Shown: positions 1 through 14,415 of the stretch, in pieces
How positions within the stretch are numbered: position 1 is the first letter of the stretch
How the letters are laid out: each line of letters opens with the position of its first letter
Assembly: GCA_014773175.1 (NCBI GenBank)
Contig: VXCM01003238.1
Span: 62,001-126,000, forward strand
From: Lucifuga dentata
Lineage: Eukaryota > Chordata > Actinopteri > Ophidiiformes > Bythitidae
Direction: 5' to 3'
Length of the DNA: 64,000 bases
Program-made: the position numbers and the translations under genes
Notes under the pieces: model-generated
What the model was told of the DNA's origin: nothing
Database searches by the model: none
The model's input: only the letters and a program-made list of their open reading frames with translations

Positions 1-63
1 ACAGCCTCAAACCATATTTATTGTCTGATTTTGTTTTTTGTTTTTTTTCCCCCCCCTCTTCAG

Positions 64-139
64 GACAACTACACATTTGCCCAGCCAGGCATCCAGAGGA
101 AAGTCAAGGCCCTGGAGGAGCTGGTCAGCAGGATTGATG
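64..139 (+). CDS. tbc1d22a: tbc1d22a internal coding exon (TBC domain, part 1)
   Basis: This exon encodes 25 residues starting DNYTFAQPGIQRKVK and ending LVSRID, plus the first base of the next codon. It follows a strong acceptor (T/C-rich tract then CAG at 61-63) and ends at a GT donor (140-141). TBC1D22 proteins are TBC-domain GTPase-activating proteins for Rab GTPases acting on Golgi/endomembrane traffic, and this stretch lies in the C-terminal half of the TBC domain. By the usual family length of about 517 residues it corresponds to roughly residues 376-400. The phase-1 end joins the 7094 exon to restore a Glu codon, giving RID-E-SVHRH, the order known for the family. Upstream exons, including the catalytic Arg/Gln fingers of the TBC domain, lie outside the window. 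Confidence 0.95.
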
Positions 140-3100
140 GTGAGACATCTGCCTTGCCTCCATCTATCCATCTATCCTTCCACCCATCCATAACATACGT
201 TCTGCTCACAGCCCTGGCCATTTCAATTTGATTTCCATTTACTCTTCTCTTCTCTTCTCTTCTCATTTTACTTCACTTTACGAGTGTGTCTATATTTAGC
301 ATCCAAATATATGCATGTGGCAGATAGGGGGGTGGGAGGGCAACACTTGCAAACCAGATAAATGTCTTAAAGGTACTAGCGATAAGTCTTCTGCCAGGCG
401 ATAGGATTTAAAAAAAAAAAAAAGTCCTTGTAAAGGCATTTTTAGAAGTGACATGATTTCTTCGAAGTTTTTCTAACCAGTCTCTGAGTGTAGTTCAGGA
501 AGTGACATTTGTTTTCACGCCTTCATGATGATTCCTGGGTTTTCTGCTGCTTTCTAATTACACAGCGCTGCAGAAACATCTTACTAATTTTTATTATGTT
601 CTGCTGTCTGATAAACGTGTACACGGTGATTATGAGCACAAAAGCAATGGCCTTCTGAGGGTTGATGGTAATGTATGCGGAAGTAGTGTATTTAGACACA
701 CACAGGATGACATGAACATACACAGCTCTTTGACATTACTCACACCCTCAACATGGTGATTAGCATTGCTACTTTCCCCTGCGTATCCCCTCCTTTCACT
801 CCCTATTTCACCAAAACTGAAACTGTGTTCATTATTCCCGGTTTGAATGGTTTTCACTCCGCTATCCAAACTTGCCTTTATCACTTAAAACACACGTGGC
901 GTTTGCAGCGGCCCACAGTGTGCCAGAAGAAGGTCTTATCAAAGCACGCCTTTGTACGATGGTCATGTTCTTGGCTAACCTTGGTGCTGTCCGACTATCT
1001 TGTCATCTGCTCTGTCAGCCAAAGGGAGGGGAAGACTCACTCGCTGCATTCAAATGGATGGATGGATGGATGGATGGATGGAGAGAGTGTGTGTCCATGT
1101 GTGATAATGTGTATATGGGAGAATGTCACAGAAAGCTAGTGCCTACTGTACATGCAGGCCCCTCTGTGTGAGATTCTGAAAGCGTAACCTTGCTGTATTG
1201 TGCATTGCATATCTGTGTGTGTGCGAGAGAATTTGCGACACACACACACCTGAGCTCATAAATGCGCGAGTTTTTCCTGTGCATTTGAAAGTAAATCCTT
1301 GCAGGCATTTTATGTCTCTGCGTGTCTTTAGATGGAAAGAAACTGACATTGAATGACAGAGGAGGAAAAAAGAAGCAAAGCACCCACCACATATCAGCAC
1401 AGACATACGAAATGACTCTGCATTTTAACTGGATCTTATTCCGTAAGTGCCCTGTCATCATAGCTTTGGCTGAGTCATTTTATACCATGGCAGCTTGATA
1501 TTACCACCTAATGAGGTCACAGATCGCGTCTGTCTGATGTTACAGGATTGTTTTTCTCTCTATTGTTGACAAAGCATCTGTTAAGGGAACAATGATGTAT
1601 TATTGCTCCCTCATTTAACCATCATTTCATTAAATTCAGGGTTGTCCAGTATTCATTTTGAAAACAGGCAGACGTTTTGGCTCCTGATAGCCATACCAAT
1701 ATCAAATCGTCTCTGCTGATACAGATCCCGGGTAGTACAATCAGCATTTTATGAGATTTTTTATTTTATTTTATTTTTGTTATTGGTTTCTGATTTTCTG
1801 TTTGTGTTAATGTGTCCTATTTGTTTCCATCGTTACTTTCATTACTTAATCTTGAGGCACATTAATTTTAAATCCGTTGAGCAGAAAAAAAAAAACAAAA
1901 AAAAAAAAAAAAANAAAAAAAAAAAAAAAATGATTGCAGAATAAACACAATCTATTTTTATCCATTAGAGAGAGTTAGTAACCTTCTGAAAAGGGCAACA
2001 GAAATTGCTTTAGTTGTTTGGGATTTCGGCAACATTTAACTTCAACCTTGTGTCAGCTGGATGTGATATTGTGAAATCGCCAGTCGATGGGATATTTATT
2101 AAGATCATGGTGAAAACGAGGAGAAGGAGAAGAAGGAGGACAGGGAGGTTGGGATGTCGTTGACCTGAGCCTAGTGTTTTTCATTGCATTAATGTTCTCA
2201 GCACCAGGTCAGCAGGGATAGGACACTGCTGATCTGTCTGTCCACCTCCTCCCTTTCTCTGTTTCTTTCTCTTTCTTTAGATCAAAGGCTTCCAGCACAT
2301 CCCATCACCTGTAAAATATAGATTAAATACACACAGAGAACATACTGTTTCTATGGCAATATCACCATCTTGCTTTATCTATCTCGCACAATGGGAGACA
2401 GAAAGAACAAAAGAGTGATTATACTCTGGAACTGTGCCATCAAACACTCAGCCATTCTTCTAAAGTGCCCTTCCTCTTCTACTTCTCCTCCTCAATTCCC
2501 TGCCCCGCAACCTTTTGTAATTTCGTGACAAAGTATTCCACACTGTAAAAAGTATATTTAATGATAGCAGTGCAGAGATGAGGTTGGATACGAGGGATGA
2601 TAGTGGGGTGTGTGATTTTTGTGGTGTGCTGCTGCTAACGCTTGGTAAACATCTACATTCATTGGAGCCTTTCGTGTCATTGTGATCTGTCATTTTGATC
2701 AGAAATGCATCTTTCACTTTGGAAGTTTAAGAGGCATTTTTGTATTATTTGTGAATGTAGTCCTAGAGGAAAAGCTGTAAATAAATTACATTATGGCCCC
2801 AAAAATACTGCAAAAAGGTGTTAAAATGGGGTTACGTTGTGGATGACGCTTACTGTGAAACTTCATTGTTCTTCCTTCTGCTTGCCCCTCCCCATTTCCC
2901 CCGTCTTTAATCATCTTTGTCATTTTAAATTATGCCAACTCCCATAAGCTGTGCTCTATGATAGCATGTGTATCTCTGCAAACATCAAGCCACTTTGTCT
3001 ACTCGCTTGTAATGTTTTCTCTGATCTAATCTCTTATCTTTCTCTGTTCTGTTTTTGTGCATTTGTTGTATGCACGTGCATTTGCGCAAGCTCATCCCCA

Positions 3101-6100
3101 TGCAAATTTCCAAAAGGTGAATTTATGCATGTAAATAAGAGTGGAAGCTTGTGCTCTCAGCCTAAATGGTGTAAAAACGCTTGTAGCTGGATGGGAATGT
3201 TAAGTTATTATTCTTGTTTTTTTTTTTTTTTAAATTCTGCTGTAGCAGTAGTTGGTATTTGTGTATGTGTGTGCATTTTGTGTGCATGACATTTAAACTG
3301 TTATTGGTACACTTTGGGTGCTTGGCATGTGACTGTACAGATCCACAATTGCCTCTGTGTATCTATTGCATGTCAAGTGTGTTTTAGCGTTTATAGCCTT
3401 GCTAGCAGCAAGGCTACAGGGCTAGTTGAATAGTTGGTCTGTTTAAAATTAGACACAGATGTTCACAGTCTCAAAAAGATGAACCCTGACGACGTTGAAA
3501 CATTAATTTTTCATCAAGCATCACCAGCAGGTCAAAATTTCCAGTTGAGCAACAAAATACAACCAAATTCATTTAACCATAACTGTAATTCAACCCAAAT
3601 ACAAACATGCTAAAATGCTAATGTAAAGCTGTCGTCATACATTTATTTATGCATTTAAAGTTACACAGACACACTAGCAAGCACTGGTAATACTTGAGAG
3701 TGCACACACATTCATAAAGTAACTTCAAGGCAATAAATGCCCGAGTCTCCCGTGGACCAATCAGCAGCATGTGTCACTCAGTGGGCTCTACTTTATCTAC
3801 CTGACTTGGTTATTAAGCTTTAAAAAAAATTAAGTGGGTAGATGGAATTGAAGGATGGATGAAAAACACAAATACTGCACATGTGCTCACACAGTGTGCA
3901 GTTTGTGTGCTTGCATGCAGAAATATGAAACACATATGCACACATAGATGTATAAAGAAGAGACAAATTTAGCATATACACACAAAGTTAATGCACAAGA
4001 GGAGATGGTCAAAGAAGACGTGAATCTGCATTCTCAAGTGCCGAAGGTTGCAAGGACGAAGCAAGTAATCGATACTGTATAAACATGGGGGAGAGGAAGT
4101 GGGAATGGTTGCGAGAATGAGCAGCTAACAAAAATCTCAAAGAAGCTTGCAGCGTTCAGGCTGAGCAGGAGGGACAGGGTGAGAGAAGAAATGAAATCCT
4201 CTCAGAGCGCGGGAGAGAGAGTGTGAAACTGTAATTACGTTTTGTACCAAGGAGAGCATGAAGTCACGGCGAATTGGCCTCATCAGCAGAATCCTGAGAG
4301 CTGCTCACCAGTCACTGCACGACCTCTGACCCCTCGCTATCTGCCCGCACTTCACCAGCCACAGGCCACAGTGCACCACAGAGAGCTGACTAGCGAGTCT
4401 CCTGGCCCCGTCCTAAACTTTGACCATCGGTGGGAAGAAAGGCAAGACTTGCCGTTCAGTCAGCGTCTGTGAGCGATGTCACCTGTAACATCTCTCAGCT
4501 CCCACAACTACGCTACCCAGCATGCTCAGCGCCGTGCCAGCTGGAAGGCAGCCAAGAGTTAAAAAGTCAAGTTTTAGCATTTTTCTTCATTGTTCTTTCT
4601 CCTCTCCTCTCCTCTCCTACTGTGATAAGTTCTCGTGACAAATGACGATCCCTTCCACCACTCCCCTGTCGTGCATCTCTTCCTCTGTGTTTGGTGAAGT
4701 TGCTAATATTAGGCAGAGCAAGTTCATTAGTGTAATTTAACAATGTCTAAAGTTGTTCCCCCCCCTCTCTCTCTGTGTTTGGCAGCTAGCTAAGATCTGT
4801 CACCATGATGCATTCGCCGTTAATGAGCTTGCCTTGTTTATGCTTTTACAGCAGCATGTGATAATTAAACTGCAGAGAGGAGTGTGAAATAATAGCTCTG
4901 TGTTTACTTCACGCCCCGCTTATGTGTTGCTGGTGTGTGTGTAATTGTTTAACATGTGTGTGTGAGCACGGAAAGACAGGTCTCATTCAAGTGTGTGCCG
5001 TGCATGTCTTTGTATGTTTGACTGAGAGCAATATTATGTGTTCTTCCTGACTATATGATTTCATGATTCAAAGCTGTATTGTGTGTGTATATGTGTGCGC
5101 AAGCATGCTTGTCTTTCAGACCTGATTATGAGCAGAGAATATGAGAGATGCGGATGCTATAGTTCCTCCATAACTGTCTTTTTCATGGATTCTCTGACAG
5201 TTGAATAATTACAACTTTATTATGAGGTGTGTGTATGTGTGTGTGTGTGTGTGAGGGATGACTATGTAATTGAGGCTCAATGAATTCTGAGTGGTATTTT
5301 TAATCTTTTGTTATGTAAATAAGCATAAAATATGTTTGTCAAAAACAGAGGAGGGAACAAAGGCAGTCCTTCTCAGTGTCACAGGCCCATATGCAACATG
5401 TTTGCAAATGACATTTCGGTCCTCATCCATCCAGTGAAGTTCGCGTCCACGCCAACCCTATTTTAAGCCGTCGATTCAAACTCTGGATTGCTTGCAGCTT
5501 GGGTTCAGATCGTTTCAGCAAGCGGAGGCATTGAATTTTGACCTTTGCTGTAGCCAAAAAGAAGCACTTTGAGTCCTCATTATGCAGTTGATGGCATTCT
5601 CTCACATTGCACATTTGAATCCTCGTTTTGAAGGGCCAAAGCCTCTGATTTCTACACTCGCGCTGTACGGCTCAGTTGACCTGCCACAGCATGGGTGCTC
5701 ACTGAATGACACCCATGGATGTTTTTGTCTATTCATGTTTTACAAAACAAGAAAGCTTTATCCTTTTCAAAACAATACAGCTGTGTCCATAAAATGTCAA
5801 CGGAGGAAAAGAAAAGTGCATTTTTACTTTGTGCCCTCTGCGCCAGAAAGTAAAAAATAAAAATGAGCTCCACCGCCGGATGGAAGATACACATCTGTTC
5901 AGTTTTGCAATGAGGAGTTGTCTCAATAACATGCATAGTTTGGAAGCTGATATCGCTCTCTAACACAAGGGAAATCCAGCTGTACTTCATGAAATCAGTC
6001 TGTGATGCTTGCCAACCAAAATTTTGGACATGTTAGAAATCCACCAGATCATACAATCACCGAAACATAGATAAATTAGACAATTAATTGTGTCCTCTAA

Positions 6101-7093
6101 GTGCATGTCAAACAACAACCAAACAGGGTACAATTTAGCATAACTCTGAGAGTTACTCAGCAACCGGCAAATTAAATTGGGCTTATAATCAGGCCGAGCT
6201 ACAGGGATGAAATAACACATAATAGTATAATAGGACAGTAGGCATCTGATGCTCCTGTTTTAACAGCTTTGCCTAATCAGGTGATGCTTATATTTTGTTA
6301 TTTCTTTGTTTTTTGGGTTTTTTGTTGTTTTTTTTTCAGCTGGAAGGATAATAAGCACATTACAATTATGAACAGAAAAATCCATTTTACTCATTAAGAA
6401 AACTTGGAAGTTTCTAACCTGGCATGATGACTGTTTCCAAAATACAAGCAACTTGTGAGTTCATGTGATGTTTTTAAAAATTCTATTTGAATAAAAAGTG
6501 GGTAGTGTCATTGTATAAAAATAAACAGAAACTGTGTTAATTAGAAATATGTGTTATTTAGAAATAAAGCACACTGTAGACGACAATAAACCCAACATAA
6601 AGTAGCTACATATAAAATGGCAAGGATGTATAGTATGACTGTCAAAAAAAGTTTTAAGCAGCATTTACTAAAACCAATAATGTAAAAGAAATAATAAAAA
6701 ACATGCAAAATACAGCATCATATTTACTGTACATAGAGTGTATCATACATTGAAGTTAGAAGATTCTACAGTTTTTAAGAAACTACTGGCAATATGTGTC
6801 TATAAATAGACAGAAAAGTCTCATTGTTTTTCGGTGGTGTCTTTTCTCACCCCTGGATGCAACTGACCTACATACATTCCTTTTTTTTCCAGATGATCCT
6901 CTCTGAAATTATATCTACATAATGAGAAAGAGGCTGAGAGCGTGATGGTTCTGTTGATGAGGCATTATATAGTTTTTTAAAGTCTGAATAACTAAATAAC
7001 ATCTGAAAAATAATCATAATGGAAATAATTGTTAGCTGCTGTAATAGAAACCTAACGTACATGCTTTATTATTTATTCCCCCCTGTTCTTCAG
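140..7093 (+). other. tbc1d22a: tbc1d22a intron (about 7.0 kb)
   Basis: This is non-coding sequence between two in-frame exons. It holds short microsatellites: a TCTTC run at 243-264, GGAT units at about 1054-1081, GT units at about 5227-5253, and a poly-A tract with an N at 1914. The block from 4140 to 4560 is richer in G+C than its surroundings but carries no splice-supported exon. The segment 4740-4920 has homeodomain-like TAATTA/TTAATG motifs and looks like a possible conserved non-coding element. I see no recognisable gene on either strand; the short open frames here have no supported start, domain or splice context. Confidence 0.85.
1054..1081. repeat. (GGAT)n microsatellite
   Basis: About seven tetranucleotide GGAT units occur in tandem. 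They translate as WMDG repeats in chance open frames. Confidence 0.9.
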
Positions 7094-7221
7094 AGTCAGT
7101 GCACCGCCACATGCAGCAGTACGAGGTGGAGTACCTGCAGTTTGCCTTTCGCTGGATGAATAACCTCCTGATGAGGGAGCTGCCACTACGCTGCACGATC
7201 AGACTGTGGGACACCTACCAG
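7094..7221 (+). CDS. tbc1d22a: tbc1d22a internal coding exon (TBC domain, part 2)
   Basis: The exon of 128 bp completes the Glu codon begun in the previous exon and then reads SVHRHMQQYEVEYLQFAFRW and on to LRCTIRLWDTYQ. The segment with FAFRWMNNLLMRELP and IRLWDTY is the highly conserved late part of the TBC Rab-GAP domain in TBC1D22A and 22B. The acceptor is a C/T-rich tract ending in CAG at 7091-7093. The donor is CAG followed by GTACAG at 7222, leaving phase 0. The region maps to about residues 401-443 of a protein of about 517 residues. The YEVEYLQ wording is shared with 22B-type proteins, so this exon alone does not decide the paralogue. Confidence 0.96.
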
Positions 7222-9967
7222 GTACAGGCACACACAGCAAAGCCATTTTACTCTGCGTTTGTCATCTATCTATCTGGCTCTCTGCGTGGGACTTCAAAAA
7301 TGGGGGCATTCTTTGACATCCTGTGAGCTTCAGCGAGAGCGTTTTTCCAAATTCCTATCATTATATTCCAGCCAACCCCTCAGCACAATAGAGATGTTCT
7401 TTTATAAAGATATTTCAACATGGCTTTTCCTGTGATAGCCTTAATTATGCAGAGCTTCTGCGATACAGCCTAATTTGTGACTCATTCTCTTCAGACAGCC
7501 ACGCAACTGACAAATTTACACTTTAGCTGTTAGCTTAACAGGAAAACTTGATTAGTTCAGCGTTAGCGCAGTATTTATAGAGAGAGATAGTACAAGGAAA
7601 TGGCAGAAGTTTTAATGAGATAATCTTTTGTGCTGTTCTAACTGCTGTGATGTTAGAAGTGACACTTGGTGGCAATGAGGAAATGAGATTTGGGTTAAAG
7701 AGTAAAGGGAGGGAAAGACAAAAGAGGGAAAGAGAAAGGGCAGAGTGGCATAGACAGAAAGCAGTGATGAAATCATCGATGGGATTTTTAGGAAAGTGAC
7801 AGAAAGTTTCAGCATGAAGAAAGGAAAGAGTTTTGGAGATCTCCATCGTGAAACAAAAAATTGTTCCTAGCCACTTTCACAAATGGAACCAGTGTGCTGT
7901 GTTCCATTATCGGGTCAAGGTGTGGTTCAGTTCATTATGAATTATTTCAAAGAATTCAGACTTGCAAAATGTTGAGTTTTTTTTTTTTTAAGGGGATCAA
8001 AGTACATAAACACATTGATCTACATCAACCTTGACAATGTTCAACACAAACCCCCTACTATATTATTATTCTTATATAAAAATGAGGAAAATAACAAAAA
8101 AAAAAAAGAAAAAAAAAGCAGAATATGCACCCTTTAATAATAATAGAAATCATTACCCCTTGGATCAGATTTTAGATATTAAGCATGGCAGTAAAGGGTG
8201 AACACAATTATTTACTGTATATTGTCAGCTTGTTTCCTTATGTCCAGCGAGGGGTCAGCAGTGGATACATACTTTTTACATATGAAATCTTGCTGCTGTT
8301 GTTCCCTGAGAAATGGAAATATTATGGTAATCTTACTGAGTTCTGAGCTGGAAAATTGCCTTCAAATTTTACATGGAAAATGAGTTCTAGCTGCTGTTCC
8401 CAAATGATTCTGACATAGAAAAACTACAAGAACATTTACAATCTAAGGGGCATATGGAGACGATGCTTGTGTTTCTCATACTTGAAAGGTAAGTGTGCTT
8501 GTGACACATCTGCAGCACTAATAATCATGGGTGTAAGAAAGTAATGATCCAGGTTGTGGAATCTGACAGGGGCCCAAATTAAAACATAAGTATTGTTTTG
8601 TCTCAGTACTTAAGAGAAGCTTTCCACAGGGAAATTTGGAGTGCATTCAAAGATCTGCTTCCTTGCCCGAATAGCACCACGTACATATTGTTTTCTGCAA
8701 GACTTGGGTTCGAGAAGCAAAGAGGAGCAGTGCATCACCCTGGAGTTAAATATCTGCAGCAAATGTGACATTCCATTTGCCTCTATACATATTATCATTT
8801 CTGCATCCTCTGAAAACACTGTCAGGACCATATAGGCTCCTACAATCTTGATACTCTCAGGCTGCAATAGTTATATTAAAGCTAAATGTACAAATTTCCA
8901 CATGCCACCATTGATGGAAAAGATGGCAGAGTGGAGGGTTTTTTAAGAGTCATTCAGTTAAAAAAAACTCTGAAACTGTGACTGCTAGCAAATGCAATTC
9001 TGCTGGACCTATGATTGTATCTGGTGATCCTTTTTTAACTGACCAAAACATGACTCAAGTAGCCAATCAACATTTTGTATAAATATAATTTGAAATGTGT
9101 TTAACCACAATACATGCCTATACTTGTGTGTTTTACTCCGTTAAAAAAAAAAAAAAGAGTACCATGCAAAGTGCAACATAAATATCGTTCTGTAAATGTA
9201 GCCTGTGTAAAATAAAAAAGCCTATCCTTGCTGTTTGAAAAATGAAGGTGAATGAGATTACTTTAAATGGGTTCGGGAATAAACAACCACAATGTATTTT
9301 TGTACAGTAATCATGTGTAACCCGCTGCAATGTCCTTGGTTTTTAATTCACCGGCCTTCTTGTAAAGCTCATGAAAGGATTACATACTGTAGCCAATTCA
9401 ACAAGGCAAATTATTTGCAAGCATATGGTGGTGCAGCTGTAACCAGTTTACCTGTTTTAAATTTGGGTGTAATATTCATTTTAATGACGTGGTGGCAGCT
9501 TTGCCTTTGCGTGAGGGTCAATGTATGAGGAAAAAGAAACACATCTAGTCTTGTTGGTGACTCTGTTACTTCCACACGCAGCTTAATGGGTGGCAGATAC
9601 AGTTCCTCCTCATTGTTAACCTCACCCAAGACTGTCAATAACACCTACTGTCTGCTATTGATTGGGCAGTGTGTGTGTTTGTGTGAACAGTCCTGAGCCG
9701 ACTACACACACAGGATTTTCCAGCTGATGTAGAGGTTGAGAATGTAAGACATGTGATCAGTGTTTGAATAGATGAGGAAAGGGGGGAGCATGAACAGGAA
9801 TGGAGAGTTGATGCAGGGTTCAGAATTACATTTTCCGTTGGTTGTGCTGTGGTTTCCAACTGTGCCAGGTGGTTTTATTTATATAAAATCATCAGCATTA
9901 CTCAGGGTTTCAGCTCATATTCTCTCTGTATATTCACCTGTTTGTCTGAAGGTGTTTTCTGACCTGT

Positions 9968-9969
<2 letters not shown>

Positions 9970-10027
<58 letters not shown>
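9970..10027. repeat. Poly-T tract of 58
   Basis: This is an uninterrupted T run, the longest without an N in the window. It is compatible with the poly-A tail of a retroposed element on the minus strand, but no SINE/LINE body was recognised beside it. Confidence 0.9.
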
Positions 10028-10030
<3 letters not shown>

Positions 10031-12850
10031 TTATTCCAAATCAGGGACTAAATTGTTATGATGCTGCATTTATCCCTTGGTTTGGGTTTACACAGAAAAA
10101 AAAAAAGTCAAATGAACATCAACATATGAACAAAAGTCATGTGAGAACACTCATTTGGCTTGTTGGTCAGAAATGTCAATGATCAATAGATCACCCTGTA
10201 GTTAAATAAGATCAGTTTGTTTTGGATCATGTTCAAACCAACATATCTAGAATTATTTGGGACTAGACCAAGGTAGGACAGGACCAGATGGGATGAGCAT
10301 GTGATATGAATCCTACATCATTTAAAACAAAGCATACATTACTGCTCACAGGTAAAAGCTACACACACTCATACTTGTATAAAATGGTGAACTTTAATGT
10401 AGGGACAGGGTGTGACACAATCTGGTCTATCCATAAAAATTTAATGTAAGCATGTCAATGGAATCCACAGCTGTGTGATATAATTTACGACACCATTCTA
10501 TCATTTGTTTTATAAAGGTGGAACTCTGCAGAATGTAGTAAAACTTTCTTCCCTCTCTCTAAAGGAACTGCCTATCCACCAATAAGAATTTCATTAGCGT
10601 GGATTTAAATGATTTAAATGGAGAGTTTGAGTCGTACAGTGAACAATGCAGGTCTGTTTTGGCTGATATGACGAGGGCCCTCACGCATTTTTTGATCAAA
10701 GTTCTTAACAAGCAGTTGATTCCTTTTAACAAGTCATGATGCATCCTTGGTGGGCTGTTAGGTGTGACATACTTGGTCATATTACACACGTTTTGTGTTG
10801 AGATTCCGCCTAACAGGCGCTGGATTAACAGGCACAAATACCAAATCTGCCCTGCGTGTACAGCATGAGATATTGGTAACCAGTTTAGTTTGGTTGAAAA
10901 TCTAACAAACCAGTGAAAGAACTTGAACACAGCACGTCTGTGTTGCATTTAGGAGAGTACTCGTGTTTATAGAGCAGGTCAGATGTAAACAAGTTAAGCA
11001 ATAGACATTTAATAATGCAGACTCTAATTATTTGCTAATTGCTAATCGGTGGTAATAGATCTGCCTACGAGCTACAGGTTACTGTGGCAAACTTTAAATC
11101 CCTCTGTTTTTACAGAGATGCCCAAATTTAATGCTGTTGGCTATCACATCAGCATAAAATAGCGGCTATTAGTTTAAGTTGAGAAAGTTCATAACAACAT
11201 TAGTGGGCAAAAATAATTTTAACTAAACCCAAATGAATTGATCTCTGCAAGAAAATGGTACAGAGCACCATTTCAGAGCAAAATCCCAAACCTTCCTGAA
11301 CTCACCTCTTTTTCAGCCATTCCCTATAATTGCTGATGGAAATTTAATTTTCTTCCAGGGAAATGTTGACACCATATCATTAAGTCAAACTCTGCTTCGG
11401 CTGTCCTTTGTAAAAGAAGTTCCTTCCTTGGCAGTTTTGGCTGAACCGCTGCCAGGAGTGACAGACATATCTTGAGGTGCAGAGCTTGATCAGAGCATCT
11501 AACTTCTTGCAGGTGTTTGATGTTTCAGAGAGCTGAATGGCAGCAGGTACAGAGATTTTATTATGTTGGAGTTTTTTTTTTTTTTTTNGTTTTTTTTTTT
11601 TTTTTAGCCCAGACTTGCTGTTCACACCCTGCCAGGTTGTTTGACACGTTGTCTTGGATGTGTTATGAGTCATTTAAGTTATTCTTTATGGATAGCTTGA
11701 TGGATGGGCCGAGTGAGCAAAGAAAAAATGACTTGGAGCTCTTAATACATGCTGCTGTATAGCTATCACCAATGATGGTGTCCATAGTAACAAGCAGGGT
11801 TTTTTTTCATACATTTTCAAGTAAAATGAAAGAAAGAAATGAGGAAAAAAGAAAATGGAAGGTGAAGGTGCATGCTGGGATAGGCTGCAGCTCCACAATA
11901 ACCATAATAAGTTGATGTAGCAGATGAATAGATGGATGGAGTTAATTGACATTGCGTAACTGAATAAGAGTTGAGATGAGAAAAGATTCAGCATTTAGCG
12001 ATTAACTAATAACTAGTTCTCAACTTACAATAGGGCATCACATACAACCTATGTAGTCAAGTCTGCTGAATCAGGCTTGGGATCAAATTCTGCATTTTAC
12101 TGGGACAGTTACTCCTTTTATATGGACCAAAATGATAGAACATATCCCATTTCTTTTATTGTCTGTGTCATTGGCATACAGCAAATTCCTCCTGTAGGGA
12201 TTTTCTCGCTCCTTCTCCCAGACATTTCTGACCGAGTGGAGCGAACATATAGTTTTTGATCTATTTCGGTTCCGGTGATAAATGCAGCAAAAGGAACAAA
12301 CTCATTCACTGGTTAGACTCAGGAACATGCACGACAGGAAAACAACTGTAATGTCCGCTTCAAATTCAAGTCTGAAAAGCAGCAAATGAATGATTAAAGG
12401 CTGTTGTTGCTTTGTTGTTGCTCAACGGCACCCCAAGTACACATTGTACTTGTAATCCATCCTTTAAATATTTGATGTGGTACAATGTAGTTTGGATTGT
12501 AGCTCCCAAACCACACGCATCCGCACAACACACTCCTCGTTTCATCCAACTCACAAACACACACACACACACACACACTTTTTCAGCAGGCTCTGTCATG
12601 GAACCTCACCTCCGTTCCCACCAAGCTCGGGGAATTAGACCATTTCCACTCATGAAACTTTCAGTAGACATGACAGCAAGGCACAAAGCTGTTCATGTTG
12701 GTTCTGTTCTTCTCTCTTCTATTTTCCCTTTAATGTTTTTTTCCTCTGTTTTGCTCTACATCCTGACTCCTGCCTTGCCCTCTCTATTCATCTTCTTTCT
12801 TCTCCGTTCATCTCATATTCACTCTTTTCTGGTATACCCACTTCCTCTTA

Positions 12851-12973
12851 CCTTCTTGTCCTGACTTTGAGGCAAAGATATATATATATATATATTTTTT
12901 AATTTCAATGANCCTTCTTGTCCTGACTTTGAGGCAAAGATATATATATATATATATTTTTTAATTTCAATGA
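12851..12973. other. Unmerged contig overlap around N at 12912
   Basis: The 61 bases 12851-12911 are repeated identically at 12913-12973, separated by a single N. The unit contains a TA dinucleotide run. Exact identity and the N at the junction indicate an assembly join artefact, not a biological tandem duplication. Confidence 0.85.
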
Positions 12974-13302
12974 TTTGGATGGTTTAGTATCTTTTGGCTT
13001 TACTAAATGTAACCTCCTCCTCACAACTTTGTCTCAATTTGTTAATTTTCGGATGTGAAACAGTAAAAAAAAAAAATAAAATAAAATAATAATAATGAAA
13101 TGCTTCGACAAGCTGCAGCTGCCACAAATAAACCCAGTTTTATGCAGTTAGCATTGATAAAACTGAGGTTCCCAGCTGCAATAGTTCAGCTTTCAATTTT
13201 TATGTTCGCTTTTAGTCTGAACACTTTTTTTTTGGCAAATAAAAAGCAGCATTTTACCACAAAATGGAGAAATAGCTTTTTTTTTTTTTTTTTTTTTTTT
13301 TN

Positions 13303-13304
<2 letters not shown>

Positions 13305-13344
<40 letters not shown>
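13305..13344. repeat. (GT)20 microsatellite
   Basis: About twenty GT units directly follow a poly-T with an N at 13302. Confidence 0.95.
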
Positions 13345-13345
<1 letters not shown>

Positions 13346-14363
13346 CCAGGGGAGGTTTTTAACCTGAGTGTTGTAATGTCTCCTCTGTGGTCTTCTCTCT
13401 GTGGTGCAGCCATCTGTTCAATGGCCTGATCCAACACAAGATAGCACTTGGTCTGTTTTTCTCTGTAACTGTCATCCTCTCGTTCCCTCCCTCGATCCTT
13501 TCTATCCATTTTTGTCTATTTTCAGCCTTAGTCTTTAATATTCCTTTCACCCATTTTATCTTTTGTTCTTTTTTTATATTTTTTTTCTATTTTGCTTTGC
13601 ATCTGTCTTAATCTCTCACTTATATTGATTGTGTTTCTCTATTTGTCACTATTGATCCCAAGAAGAATAAGAGGGAGAAGGAGACGGAGTGAGAGAGATG
13701 ACGAGCAAACATTTAGAGCAAAACACACACACACATGCGCATCCCCCCCCACCAGACAGACAGACAGACAGGGACCAAATTATCCCTGTTGCGTGGAGCA
13801 TGAAATTAGCAATAGCTCAGTGTGGCAGCATTAGCATGGCTGTTAAAGGGATAGTGTGACACTTCAAGATTCTGAAATAGTCGTTTTTCATATGTGTGGC
13901 TGAATTTACCAGTAGAGGAGCCGTTAAGTATTAGTGACCATTGATACAAATCCTACTGTAAATTGCGGTAAAATGTAATAAATCCTTGTTTTGATGATTT
14001 GCAGTAACAATGAGTAGAAAGAACCACATGGATTTAAGAAACTTCAACATTCCCACACAAAAACCCGCAACTAAATATCTCTTCATATCACTTAACTGTC
14101 CATGAGCCTCAAGTTAATAACAGCAGTGGCACTGCATTCAAATATTGCTTTAATGATGATAATAAAAGTTTAAACTGTTTATGAGTTGACAGACATGTTT
14201 ATGCCAAACCAAAATATCCAAGCAAAGTCTCCCATTAATCTAAAGGACACAGGTTACCTGCTAACATGTTCACCCAATTTGGAACTTTAAGATACCCCGC
14301 CTTCTGATCCTTGCAGTGAAATGCCTACATACACACACAAGTCTCACGTGCAAACACTCTTAA

Positions 14364-14368
<5 letters not shown>

Positions 14369-14411
<43 letters not shown>
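14369..14411. repeat. (GA)n microsatellite
   Basis: About 21 GA units end in an A-rich stretch. They account for a chance ER/ER-rich frame. Confidence 0.95.

Positions 14412-14415
<4 letters not shown>

Noticed and set aside
13850..13880. TTAAAGGGATAGTGTGACAC as another MITE end
   Set aside because: Only a few bases match the TTAA family and no opposite end was found.
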